Origin: Paramacrobiotus metropolitanus | Taxonomy: Eukaryota > Tardigrada > Eutardigrada > Parachela > Macrobiotidae | Reading direction: 5' to 3' | Assembly (NCBI RefSeq): GCF_019649055.1 | Contig: NW_026570280.1 | Coordinates: 310,001 to 374,000, forward strand | DNA: 64,000 nt | Notes under the pieces: model-generated | Told to the model about the DNA's origin: nothing | Database searches by the model: none | The model's input: the letters and a program-made list of their open reading frames with translations, nothing else | Translations under genes and position numbers: made by a program | Part shown: piece by piece, positions 1-10,974 of the stretch | How the letters are laid out: every line of letters starts with the position of its first letter | Position numbering within the stretch: position 1 is the first letter of the stretch

Positions 1-1
1 C

Positions 2-1014
2 ACAGCAGCGCCATCAGCCACTTCACAAGCGCCATTACCAGTTACGCCTACGCCATCACCGGCCACGTCACCTGCATTACCAACCACGCCACCAGCATCA
101 CCAACGGCGCCACCGGCATTACCAGCCACACCATCGCCATTACCAACCCCGTCGCCGTTACCAGCGACAAGCAGCCTGCCTGCCGTGGATTCCATCCCTT
201 CTCAAAGACCCATCACCAGTCCTGTGACAGTGGTGACCGCGTTATATCACTTCCCGGCGCAACATCCCCACGCTACATATCTCCGCTGGATCGAGAACTT
301 TCTCGCACAGATTCCCTGTTTTCTGTACGTCTTCACCAGTTCGGCCATGGCTCCGACGCTGGCCGTCATGCGCGCCCCTATGCCAACCGCACCCGTTTTA
401 TCATCAAGGAATTTGAGGAGCTGGAAGAACATTCTAAGATGGACCTTTGGAAGCTAATTAAAAGCGCCGATCGCGAGACACATCACACACCCGAGGAATA
501 TACCGTGTGGAATCAGCGCTGGCGCTTCGTCCAACAGGCCATCCAGGAGAATGTCTTCCGTTCCGATTATTTCCTGTGGCACGACATGGACGCCTTCCGC
601 ATCCCGGAGATTGTGGCGTCCCTGCGGCGCTTCCCAGATGCGGAGGTGGTGCGGCGGAAACTGTCGGATCCCGGGAAGATCGCGGTGACGCTGATGAATC
701 CGCTGGATGCCCAACGGGATCGGATTAATGCTGACGGATCACTGTCCAGTGGCCTGCGCGAAGCACGCACCGATCACGCGGCAGCGGGAATAATGGCCGG
801 CCACACGCAGGCCTGGGGCACCGTTATCCCGGAGTACTACCGCATGCAAGCGCTCTTCTTCACCCAGGGACTCAACGCCGGCAAAGCCGCCAACGTTTTT
901 AATGCCGTGATAGCCAAGTTTCCGGGGAATTTCCAGCTGCTGACGCCCGTCAGCTATCTGAACGGCGCTGGTGATCCTTGGTATTATTTGCATTATTACC
1001 TCAGCTATGCGTGA
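2..1014 (+). CDS. HtrL/YibB-like glycosyltransferase-type protein with Pro/Thr-rich stalk (5' partial)
   Basis: The window opens inside a coding region. Frame 2 from base 2 encodes about 60 residues of Ala/Pro/Thr/Ser repeats, a mucin-like stalk, then a globular domain starting VTVVTALYHF and later FLWHDMDAFR, ending at TGA 1012-1014. The VVTALY start and the (Y/F)-x-W-x-D-x-D/G-x-F core match the HtrL/YibB family (related to LPS-type glycosyltransferases, found in nematodes and other small metazoans). The stalk suggests a type II membrane or secreted protein; its N-terminal anchor would lie left of the window. The first part is in frame 2 (to about 377) and the rest in frame 1. One extra C in the CCCC run at 375-378 would restore ...RAPYANRT..., so this is a 1-base slip, either a sequence error or a real frameshift. 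The glycosyltransferase role is inferred from the family; the substrate is unknown. Confidence 0.6.
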   Translation, partial: SSAISHFTSAITSYAYAITGHVTCITNHATSITNGATGITSHTIAITNPVAVTSDKQPACRGFHPFSKTHHQSCDSGDRVISLPGATSPRYISPLDRELSRTDSLFSVRLHQFGHGSDAGRHARPYANRTRFIIKEFEELEEHSKMDLWKLIKSADRETHHTPEEYTVWNQRWRFVQQAIQENVFRSDYFLWHDMDAFRIPEIVASLRRFPDAEVVRRKLSDPGKIAVTLMNPLDAQRDRINADGSLSSGLREARTDHAAAGIMAGHTQAWGTVIPEYYRMQALFFTQGLNAGKAANVFNAVIAKFPGNFQLLTPVSYLNGAGDPWYYLHYYLSYA

Positions 1015-3505
1015 AACCCGGAAACATGTTCATATTCACGGATTTTTATACTTTCTTATTAGTTATCGCAGCCACGAAGAACTGTTAGAAATATATTAGC
1101 AATATATTATAACACACTCATGATATGTCATCTAGTTGTGAACTATGACCATTGTCTTACTAACTGCTCTATGAGTATACGGTGCACGCAGGTTACCAAT
1201 CCGCTTTTTTATCAGATGTTTAGGTGCAGCACCTTACTAATATCACGAATGTATCTGACGTTATACAAGAAATCTGCCTGCATAACGTTGAACAACAGAA
1301 CTGACACCAGTGTGTGCGATGCTTCCGCTTTCTGCTCCCGTGACTTATATTCCTCATACAATATAAATTCTAACAAGAATCCTTTTGTCGGGTGCAAACT
1401 ATTTCAGCATGCGTCACACCGCGATAATGTCTACATTTTCGAACATTAGTTAATCTAGAAAATGAGACTGTGCTTTCTTCTGCATTCCAAAAAATCTGTG
1501 GTTATTTGTGTCGACGTAACGGCTGCTTTATACCGGCTAGTCTATTACTGCTTGAATATTAGCGTACTAATGTTATCATGGCAGTAAAGCTATTTGTCAT
1601 TTTCAAGGACGACAACGTTTCCGTGACCTACTTAACGAGCAGAGTGCCATGCGGAACGTTGCTAACGGCGCGCACAATTAAATCCCGTCTGTCTCATTTA
1701 CTGGATGATGCCTCGTGATATGTTTATCGTTGTTTACACTTTCAAAACGAGATGTAAAAATGACTGCATTATCTGCAGACAGTGTAGTGTTTAGACTACA
1801 ATGACATGTACAGATAGTCCGATACAGATCGTTCTACGAGTACCAATATAGCGTGTACAAATAAATAACTGTCGCTGTCGCCATTTGCTGTATCGACGGT
1901 GATACATGATAAGCCTTCTTTACACTTAATAATGCCATGCCGCATCACGGCCATCGGGGAATTGGGTCGCGTCCCGCGGAGCAACCAGGTAACTGCCGCC
2001 CGCATGCCTATGCAGTAACGGCCATTACTGGCCACTGTACTGCTGTTGCCTGTTGGCCTAATTGTCGGACTTTGAAATTTTGATACTGCAAGCCGGTTTG
2101 TACCTTAAATATCTTATTTTGTCATTTCTTCGTAAATCTACCCTGAATGAAAAAGGATTTCTCCAGTGACGTTGAAGAATTTCTCCCTGGCCTGCGCATA
2201 ATCAAAACGCTTCAACAAAACATTGTAGTACGGTATTGCAGCGTATGCACAGCGCCATTTGACCAATGAACCGGTCAGGAGCCCAGTCGCAGTGTGATGC
2301 ACAACGATCGCGGTGCCTGGCTGACTGCCGTAACATTGACCATGCTGACTAACGGGCATCCATCTTAGCGTCAATCATTTAACGATGGCCGCAGCCTTCA
2401 CTGGTTCCGGCCGGTGCATTATGCAAAACAAAAAAAACCGTATAATACCAAAGAGCTCGATAAACTAGTGTACTACTTATATGAATACTTTAATTGCATG
2501 TTTTTATATGTCCAGTGATTTTGCTCGAATTTATCCATTATGACAGATTTACAGTAAAGAGCCAAACAGCCTCACTGTGCAGTGGAAGGGACGACCAACA
2601 TTGTGGATAATAAGTGGTAAGCGAGCTTCAGCGGAGTCCGGAAATTTACTTGCTCCGTAAAAGTCACGGGTAGAAGTTGGCAAAAAAAAGTTTCAACTGA
2701 AAAAGCAGCAGACGTTGAAATGGATCAGAGTGCCAAACACGCCGAACATCGACAGATGCCTTATATAGCAATACGAGCGTAGTGACCCCCTTTATGTGGT
2801 GTGCCTGGATCTGAATAGCCGTTGCACAACATCCTGGTGGAAAGAATAGAATCATCTCAAGATTTGTGCCAAGTTGTCCGTGTCTTGGCCTGCCTGAATT
2901 ACAGTAGATGCAGCGGCAGTATGAATCAGGCGATTTGCCGGGTTCCAAGATTTCTGCCTGAAACTTGAAGAGGTTGTCTACGGTAGAGAATAATGCAGTA
3001 TAGAATAGTTTATTCTAAAGGCCTTTGAATTATCCTGGCACGCGTTCTGACCCCTCTGTCTGTCATGAGATTCATCAACTGCTGACAAGGAGCATGATGT
3101 TAACTAGCCGATAAAAACAGCAATCGCAAAGTACGTTACGCTGTCATCACTTTTTGCCGGACAGACTTAGCGTAATCTATTATACGTCTGTGGTTCTAAT
3201 TTAATAAATTTCTTTCTTTGCCTTGTGGCTGCCACTTCGCGTTAACTGCATCCAAACGTTTTGTGTACCTACTGCATTTTCGGCTGAATCCATGGCGGTA
3301 TCTCCAAGGACGTTAGGTACACCATGGCATTCGCCATGATCAATAGTGCACACTTTTAAATTTTTAATCCGACTTTAATTGCGGTGTGTGCTGATTTTGT
3401 ACGGTAAAGTTGTAAACCGCTTAAGGCGTGTACGCATCAGTTTATCTTCAGAACTTTTGCTTACTTTTAGTTGTGTATTCATAAATTGGACCTTAACAAT
3501 TCTGT
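1015..3505. other. Intergenic region, no supported gene
   Basis: About 2.5 kb of AT-rich sequence between the HtrL-like gene and the first CAAX gene. Only short frames without recognisable domains occur on either strand. A first-exon-like stretch, GAATCC followed by ATGGCG at 3291-3296, resembles the start context of the downstream CAAX genes and may be an old first exon. I see no RNA gene or mobile element. Confidence 0.5.
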
Positions 3506-3815
3506 GTGGCAGGAAACGCCTTTGCCGGAACCGAACCGGTGGTCTTCCTCACTGTGAGTTCTCTGGCAAAACCGGAGTTAGTTGTGAGGAGAGCAAAGAA
3601 TCTAGAAAACAAATTAATGTTGCAGTGGATTGGTTATTGGTGCAGTTTACAGTCTGGTCTTCCTGTTGCAGGACTGGGAGTACGTGGCGTATCTGAAAGC
3701 GGAGACCAATCGTCTGCTGGCCGTGTGCGAGCGCCTGAAAGTGGTGCTGGCCGCCAAACGCGCTGCTGAGCGGCGTGCACGTCTACGCAAGTACCTCTGT
3801 TGTACCATCATGTAA
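3506..3815 (+). CDS. Small CAAX-box protein, copy A (two exons, start uncertain)
   Basis: Exon 1 (3506-3553) aligns with the first exon of the paralogs: ...GNAFAGTEPVVFLT corresponds to ...GGDAEPVTFAN. It ends at a GTGAGT donor. Exon 2 (3672-3815) follows a TTGCAG acceptor, starts DWEYVAYL, continues as a Lys/Arg/Ala-rich helix and ends KYLCCTIM-stop. C-T-I-M is a CAAX box, predicted to be farnesylated because X is Met, and the preceding Cys could be palmitoylated. The joined phases fit (phase 0). The paralogs start at ATG, but the aligned codon here is GTG at 3506, so either the real start lies in an upstream exon or the gene is damaged. AATAAA occurs at 3938-3943. Function is unknown; membrane attachment is inferred from the CAAX box. 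Confidence 0.55.
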
Positions 3816-5640
3816 CGGTGGATGTGTTGGACAAAAGTGTCAATGGTTGGGGCAATACTATTTTTTTTTTCCTACTGCGTTGTTGTCTACTTCCGAATAT
3901 TGGCATGGTGCTTGCTCGCACTAGCATCGGCCTTAACAAATAAACAGACATTACAGTACTTCAGCTTTGTTTTCCTATTTTCTGTCGTTTGCATCCTAAA
4001 GAATTGGTTCACAAGTGCCATTTGGTTCCGCAGTTTTTTGCTGCGGCAAGCACCCAGACCCGCTCTTTCAGGATGTGCCCGTTGCGGCCGTAAAAATTAT
4101 TTGCCGGCCAACGCCTTCGCCAACGCTGTTGCTTATTACCTTGACGGACAGTGGAAGCACAAAGGGCCAATCGGGATGTAATTGGTGGAATGACAGTACC
4201 AGTATCAGTACAGTGAAAAAAGCCTATTTCAGATTGCATACGGTAGAGGCTCCGTACATAGAATCGCACGGCGTCAGATAAGCAGTACGTTGGCAGGATG
4301 AAGACTGCTTCAGATCTTTGTGCGGTTACACTTTGGTCACGTACGGCAACGAAAAAATTAATCGAGTCGAGTGCGCACGAGGACTTGACCACCCAGCTAA
4401 CGGTCGGCGGTCTGAGTGCTCAAAAAAGATCCACGGGCAGCATGCGCTGGCCTGCCATTCACTCATGTGTCTGAGCCGTTGCAAGCATCCGCGTAAGGCA
4501 GATAGTTTTTACGCGTCACCGCACGACGCTGGGTTACAGCTGCTAACGTCGCGAACGGACGTAAAACAACCCGGAACCGAAGGTTCCACATGGAACCGGA
4601 GCCGAAACTAACACAAACCGTGCAATCTGAAATAGGCTAAAGTCTTGTACTGTACGGTCACTGCCGTAACCAGTTACCGGTATTGCTACGGTGACGTACG
4701 GCACTTTCGTTACAGTACCATTTTTAAGTAGACGGTTGGTTACGAACTACTGTGCCGTACAGTATGCCGTATACGTTGGTTGTTACGTTAGTTGGTTGGT
4801 TACGTTGGCTCGTGTGTGTAATTTTTATTTGCGTTATGAGAATCAAAAATTTTACACAAATTCTACTGGTTGGTTGGTTCCGTACTGCTGTGCTGTACAG
4901 TATGCCGTATACGGCAGTACAGTAAACTGTTCTGGGGGATCTATTAAAATAATGTGAACACTGGGTGGATGCTTTCCAGCGTGGGTTCTCTGAGTATCGG
5001 TTAAAGCTTTGCCAGCCTTCGCGTGCAGCTGACGATGCTAACCACTGTTGCTGCTAATATACAAGACTACTGCCTCTGCTAGCAGCATTGGCTGCTATAT
5101 TGTTTCAGTTATAGGATAAATTTCTAAATATAAATTGAGTAACTCCGTTTAATAAAGCAGCCAAAACGATGGTGTAACAGCAAACGTGAGGCAGACATTT
5201 AACAAAACAGCAGAAGTGGATACGTATTATGGTAAGTATACTTCTATTCTGGTACGCATTACGTATGGACGGTATGGTATAAAGTATAAACACGATAGTC
5301 GTATGTTAGTAATGTTACTTACTACAAGCTGTACGGGCAAACAAAACGGCACGGAGACTGCTTTTGAACGGCCTCTGAAGATGAAAATAGCGACAACAGA
5401 TTACGTAATACTAGTACCGTAAGGCAAGACGGACACAGCAAATCTATAAAATTTCAGTCAGCGTCGGCGCCCGTAAAAATTTCATCTATCGCCGCTAAAG
5501 TTATTTTGCTCAAAGCGGATATGTCCAGCTCCCGGAGATCCAGTGCATCCCATCGCTGTGGAGTTCCATCCGAGAGAAACCCACTGAACCTGTTAGCACG
5601 CACAGATTACGGCAATAATCATTACATCGCACTGATTGAC
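3816..5640. other. Intergenic region with low-complexity TTGGTTGG and repeated GTACAGTATGCCGTATAC
   Basis: No gene is recognised. Around 4730-4920 are TTGGTTGGT-type runs and two copies of the 18-base word GTACAGTATGCCGTATAC (about 4756 and 4897), in the style of a decayed local duplication. A 127-codon minus-strand frame at 4009-4392 has no recognisable domain and is not called. Confidence 0.45.
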
Positions 5641-5642
5641 TG

Positions 5643-5702
5643 TTAAGGGAAATGACCCGCGTTATGGTACCCAATGTAAACGCGGATCATTTCCCTTAAG
5701 AG
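5643..5702. repeat. Near-perfect hairpin (about 21-bp stem, about 17-base loop)
   Basis: TTAAGGGAAATGACCCGCGTT is followed after a short loop by its inverted copy AACGCGGATCATTTCCCTTAA, with about one mismatch. This may be a fold-back mini-element, the remains of the two ends of a small transposon, or a structured RNA. No gene context indicates which. Confidence 0.6.
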
Positions 5703-5827
5703 TAAACCAGTGTTTACATGCGCAAAACTTTGTCACTTTCGCGCACTCGACTCAAGCACCTTACTGCATTGTTTCATGACATTCTGTAGCCAAATGATTC
5801 GCATACACAGGCATGGAAACCGTTTAT

Positions 5828-6668
5828 GCGCGCAATATCCGGTTGGGAAGTTATGGCTGTAAGAAAAACTCCGAAAAGTTCAAATGCATTCAGGTGTACC
5901 AAAACTTTCATTATGGCCGATCTCCTTCAAATTTTGCACGGAAACGCACATTAAAAAGCTGATTAATTTTACACCGAAGTACCGAACCACGCTTCTATCA
6001 TTTTTTTTCAAATTTTTCAAATTTATTTGAAATTTTTAAAAAAATATTTTATAATTTGAAAAATATGGTGCAACTCTTGTTCCGTATACAAACGATTTCA
6101 TGAACATAATTACCGTAAAATCCGATATTAACGCCCCCCCGAAATTAACGCCCCGTGCGGTTTTAAACGCCCCCTCCCGTAGGTCACGAAATAATAAAAG
6201 CCCCCCCGAAATTATCGCCCCGGGGCGTCTAATAATTTGCGGCGCCGCGCTTTTTTTTACTGTTGTCGGTACGGTCTTAGTGGTACATCTTGCTAATTTA
6301 GGTAAACTCCACTAATGCACACTCGTTAAACCATGATTTTCTAACTGATGTCTTAATTACTGAATTATTCCTTCAGTGTTCATACATATTAACCTTGCTA
6401 AAACTGACAATCATGAGCCTGTTACCCATTTGAAAAATTAGACGCCCCCCCGTAATAAACGCCCCCTGCGGTTTTAAACGCCCCCTCCCGAGGCTCTTGA
6501 AAAAATAAACGCCCAGGGCGTTAATATCGGATTTTACGGTATGCGTTTACATGCAAAAATTAAAGAGATCGGTGCATAATGCGACTTTTAGTACACCTGA
6601 ATGCATTTAAACTTTTTGGAATTTTCTTACAGCCACATCTTCCCAACCGGATGCTGCGCCAACGACCG
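5828..6668. mobile_element. Element with about 125-bp inverted terminal arms, interrupted by a MITE
   Basis: The sequence around 5828-5955 (containing ATCCGGTTGGGAAG and AATGCATTCAGGTGTAC) reappears inverted at about 6541-6668 with moderate divergence. The arms enclose an AT-rich centre into which a separate MITE (6111-6541) has inserted. Long inverted arms without a coding centre suggest a fold-back or MITE-class DNA element that is no longer autonomous. The arms appear to end near 5828 and 6668. Outside them I found no similarity. Confidence 0.55.
6111..6541. mobile_element. MITE with 24-bp terminal inverted repeats and TA target duplication
   Basis: Starts TA-CCGTAAAATCCGATATTAAC and ends with the exact inverse followed by TA, the classic layout of a Tc1/mariner-type MITE with TA target-site duplication. 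Just inside each end are CGCCCCC-rich subterminal blocks that also repeat each other (CCCCTCCCG... twice). There is no transposase. The near-perfect ends suggest a relatively young insertion, and it sits within an older inverted-arm element. Confidence 0.8.
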
Positions 6669-6861
6669 GTTCTGACGCCTAACAATAAGAAAAGGGTTTG
6701 CCGTATGCAGTATTCTCGTATCGGTACGATCTTGACTTGCACGGGAACAAAGGTCAGAATAAGTAAGGAACAACAAAATGAATTTTTATTAATGAATTTT
6801 TACTTTTTTACTAATAAAGCTTGACTTTTTTACTAATGATTTTTAACTAATAAACTTTTAC

Positions 6862-9524
6862 TCACAGATTAAGGAAGTTTCGAACGGCGACCCAGTCTTC
6901 CGGGTACGCCAGGGTTTGCCGCCAGCGCTGGTGTACATATGTTATTTTGTCAATGACGCACTGACTCACAAGTAGACAAGCGTTATTCGCTGCCAGTAAG
7001 AGGAGTCGGACGTGTTGGTCCACTGAATCCGCGGAGCGTAGCAGGAGACGATTGACTCTAACCACCCGACCTGGTTTGTCGGGGCAATAAGGCCGCACAA
7101 AAGCTTTTTCAGGCTCTGGAATCATTTGCGGCTCTCCAGAACAAAGTATCGGTCTACGAAAAAACGCTTCAGCAAATGAAAAATTATGATGGACTATCAG
7201 CAGCCGCTCGCAAACGGCCATCAGTTTGGAAAAATTTCGGCATTCGTAATTTCCACTCGTGGCTGTATTCTTGATCAACTCCGCACGCCGACTGGCGCAG
7301 TTTCTTAGGATCATTACGGGGATGCGAATTCCTTTGGCCAGCAGCACTTCCGTTGCGGTGTTGGCGCGGCTTTCGAATTCCCTGCTGCGATTAACCGCCA
7401 GATTAACCAGGGTTAGCGTTTTCGTGCGGTGAGTGATCATACGGTCCAGCACCATGGTGAGATGGTACTCATCATTCCAAGTGGAGTTCACTGATTTAGA
7501 CGCATGGAGGATGTCTTGTGTCCCATCCTTGTCCGGTTTGTCGTCCAATTTTACGCTGATATCAACTACGACGTCGGCGGTGACGAGATGTTCCGGCAGC
7601 ATTTGGTGCCATAACATGCACACTCTGCAAAATTAGTACAACATAAGGCATTCCCAAAACAAAAGTAACTAGCTGTCGGGCAGCGGATTGTAAGTCGAGT
7701 CGGCGAATTGCCGTGCTACCGAGTTTTAGGAAGTGCACCGAAAACGATGGACTGCAGCTAATGGTAGAAGTGCGCAAACGCTACACGCCGCACAACGGCA
7801 GAAAATGACCAACAATCAGAAGGGACTGTGTTGTGCACGGTCCCTTCTCATGATAATTGGGACAAATTCTTCATTTGATTGGTATCATTGAGAGAAGCTC
7901 GCTGTATACATATTGAGGAATTGTTTCTCTATCAGAAAAATGTCATATGGTATGCCGTATGGATAACGGTTCTGCCAGACTTGCGAATTGTGATGCTGCC
8001 AACAAATAAAATTTTATAAGATCTTCGATAAGTTGGCAAAGCATCATAGTTTGTAACAACAGGCAAAGTTCGTTGCGCTTAAAATTTTTCAAAATAAATA
8101 CACTGACATGGAAAACCTGCTCTGCACGGGAGGGTAAATCAGGGCAATGCGCAAACTAAAAGCCTAAAGGAATAACGAGTACAGTATATTAGTAAAATAA
8201 CGGGCTAACCAGAGTTGAAGAACAGCGAACGTCATTCAGCGGTCGTTGTGTCACTTGTGTGGCAAGCCGCAAACATTATTGTGTAGAATACGCGCACTTC
8301 TACCATTAGCCATAGTTCAAAAAGTTCGATCCACTTCCTACGTCCAACTTTGGCTTCACACGTGTCTCGCAGGTCATTTAAACCATCTAATCATCTACCG
8401 TAATTAATATACTGTAGAAATGAATTACCATGTAGTATGTACTTAAATTCGCTTAGAGCTTAAAACCCAAACGTTTGAAATGTCGTGGAACCCACCTGTG
8501 CATCATTCCTTGAGTACGCGCGTGAAAATCAAGAAGAATTTCCACCAAAACGGGGTGCGGAAGGTCGATAATTCGGCAGCCCTCCGTACTGGTGCCTGCA
8601 ATCGCTTCTTGTTAGAAAACGAATGGAATTCCTCGGGTGTGTTGCGGGTTAATGGAAAACATTGTAATTTGACTTATCCCAATGGCGCCGCGTGCCGTAC
8701 TGGTACGTCAACATCAAGCAACTAGATATTTACTTAAGTTAGTCGTTACCGTGAAACTGATGGATAAGAGTGGGCCTGTCGGGTCCAGCCGGAAGTTGAA
8801 CGGCTAGAAGGTTTTCGCAAGCCGCGAGAAGGCTGTCACGCTTCAGGGAATCCTCAACCGAAATAACTTCCTGGCTTTCTTCGGCCACCACAAAGGTGGC
8901 CGAATCCGTACCGAACTGTACGAAGAATCGACGAGCAAAATCAGTCCAGCGCACCAATCGGCGCAGCGAAGGGGGCACCGGAAAAATGCAGCCCGACACG
9001 GCATCCAGATTTCTGATCAGATACGCCTGCTGAAAAGGTATGATATACTTTTTGTACGCAAACTGTGCATGATTCCGATAGAAACACAGTTCGTCAGCGA
9101 GCGGAAACTGCGTGACAATCTGGGACTCGTGGACGAATTTACGGCCGTTGGATAGACCTTCTCCTAGTTGTACATTCCAGCATAGGGAATATTTTTCCGG
9201 TGGCACGTAGGCAATTCTGCCTGGCCGAAGTATATATGGTCCGCCGGGTTCGTTGCGCACGGCCACTTCCACGCGTTGGCCTATATACACCGCGCCTCCT
9301 TGAAAATATTCATGCCGAAAGATGCAACGAGCTTGGATCCATGATGGGCCGATGGCGCTACTGTCGAAGTTAATAAAGAACCGGTTTCTGCCAATATCCT
9401 GAACGTGTCCCAGCCACCATTCACCGTTGTCTCTCTTAACCAATACCGTATTGCCGTAATTCGTGCAGCGAGTGTCCAAACCGAAGTGTCGGAAAAAAAG
9501 CGGTGTTCCATAGACGAATACCAT
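6862..9524 (-). CDS. Lineage-specific (tardigrade-type) protein, multi-exon
   Basis: The 5' exon (9524 down to about 8750) encodes an N-terminal module with VYGTPLFFRHF, NTVLVKRDNGEWWLGHVQDI and SWIQARCIF, which looks like a chromatin-reader-type (agenet/tudor-like) barrel. It is followed by a region with FAYKKYIIPFQQAY and ends at a likely GTAACG donor. A middle exon near 7672-7790 (RRLDLQSAARQL) plus the start of the last exon (RVCMLWHQML, after a TTTTGCAG acceptor at 7625) resembles a weak F-box. The last exon, 7624-6862, ends ...VHQRWRQTLAYPEDWVAVRNFL. I recall this N-module/F-box/VHARW-LAYP arrangement in uncharacterised tardigrade proteins; that is memory, not a search. Exon limits in the middle are tentative. 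If the F-box is real, the protein may be a ubiquitin-ligase adaptor, but this is inference. Confidence 0.55.
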
Positions 9525-9811
9525 TATGTTCGGATCACAATCAAAACGATAAGCAACCGTTACCAGAAATTCCCTTAATGTTTACAATCGCTGGCATAGG
9601 TAATGAATTTAGTATAGATATATCGTATATCCTCAGACGAAACCCAGGTTCGTGGCACAACTCATCAGATTCCGCAAAAGGCGTTCAGTAAAAGTAAGGG
9701 TATTTAATTAGGGTAAGCAAATTAATTTGACATTCGATACTGTACCTGGAAACTTCGCGGCTAAAATTACTACAGGGAAATGCAAACATTAGCATACTAA
9801 ATGTGTCCGAC

Positions 9812-10150
9812 GGTCAAGTGGTAACGATAGGCTTGCACAGAAAAACTCAAGTAGTTATGTGAAAGTTCATTTTTACTTAACTGCGCGCAGCAACGCCGGC
9901 AGACTTCATAGACCTCCATGTAACCGCCGACTTTCCGATCGCGTACAGTTGGGTTGCTTCCTCATAGTGTTCAATCTCGGCGTCCATGTGGCGCGGCACC
10001 ACCATCTGCCCCAGCGTCAGTGTTGTGTCTGGCGCCCGTGCGAAAATCCCGCCAGCAGGAGGTCGGTCGGCGTCAGCAGCAGGGTCACCGTGCACATACT
10101 GTCCGATCGGATACTTTCGGCGCCGAGGTGAAAGTAAGGGCTGGGGCTTC
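9812..10150 (-). pseudogene. Relic of an alpha-SNAP-like gene
   Basis: On the minus strand at 10095-9877 a frame reads LGQMVVPRHMDAEIEHYEEA and then TQLYAIGKSAVTW. This aligns with the central TPR hairpins of the intact array members (LGQLVVPRDMDAG..HFEEAARLYEIGESAGHYH). The 3' flank (9812-9945) also matches the 3' flank of the 13.2-kb copy at 12920-13085. Only about 70 codons are recognisable, so this is the decayed leftmost member of the array. Confidence 0.65.
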
Positions 10151-10974
10151 TATAGAGTCTTACGGAGCATCACACTGCTGCGGCTCTGTGCATTCACATA
10201 CTGTACATCACATACAGACTGATTAATAGTTTTAAAATCAGTGCGCACCACCAGTACAGAACGTACAGCGCGCCTCACTACGGTGAGTGTTGGGATACAA
10301 ATTTCCGATCGGACTGTACTATGGGTGGTTGCTATTCAACCATGGAATCGTATTTGTGTGTAAGTGTGCACCGGGCAGTCCTCGTAAACGGAAATTTTGT
10401 TTGTACTGGATTAGAGAAGCTGTAAGCGATTGCTGGATCAAGCTTGTTGTTGGGAAAACCGAAACGTATGTTAGTCGTATTATCTGCACCCGGCGTTCAG
10501 TGTTGCGCATAATATATTGGCACGACGTGACCCACTGTGACAATCAGCACGTGAATCGAAATCGTCAGTCGACTCGCACATTGCTGGAGATAAGGATTTT
10601 AATTGCGTCTAATCGATGGCTCAAGCGCGGTTTGAAACATTGTGGCCCCAAAACAAACGTCCGTCCATCTAAACTTTGACTGACAATTATTCAAAACAGG
10701 CGATTATCTCTCTCCAAAACGTATCACCTCTATTATCACAATTACGATTACAGCGCAGAAATTTAATTAAGGAGAAAAGGAAACCAAATGAAAAGCGGAA
10801 CGATTGCCAGGTGCCACGACATGCAGTATTCGTCTTCAGTCGAAGAACCGTGCATCAACGAAACCCTGTCTCATCTTTGTACAGATAGGCAACGCTGTAC
10901 ATTATCGTTGTACAAACAACTGTAAGCGGTAGTTCAGTGACCAGTCAACTTCAGTGCACCTAACGGCCAGAACT
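10151..10974. other. Intergenic region, nothing recognised
   Basis: About 0.8 kb between the SNAP-like relic and the vWA gene. The short plus-strand frames (up to 130 codons at 10287-10679) have no recognisable domain, and they lack the GC-rich codon use of the neighbouring genes. The last part presumably holds the vWA gene promoter, but I see no clear element. Confidence 0.4.

Noticed and set aside
4009-4392. 127-codon minus-strand frame
   Set aside because: No recognisable domain, no paralog in the window and no splice or promoter context.
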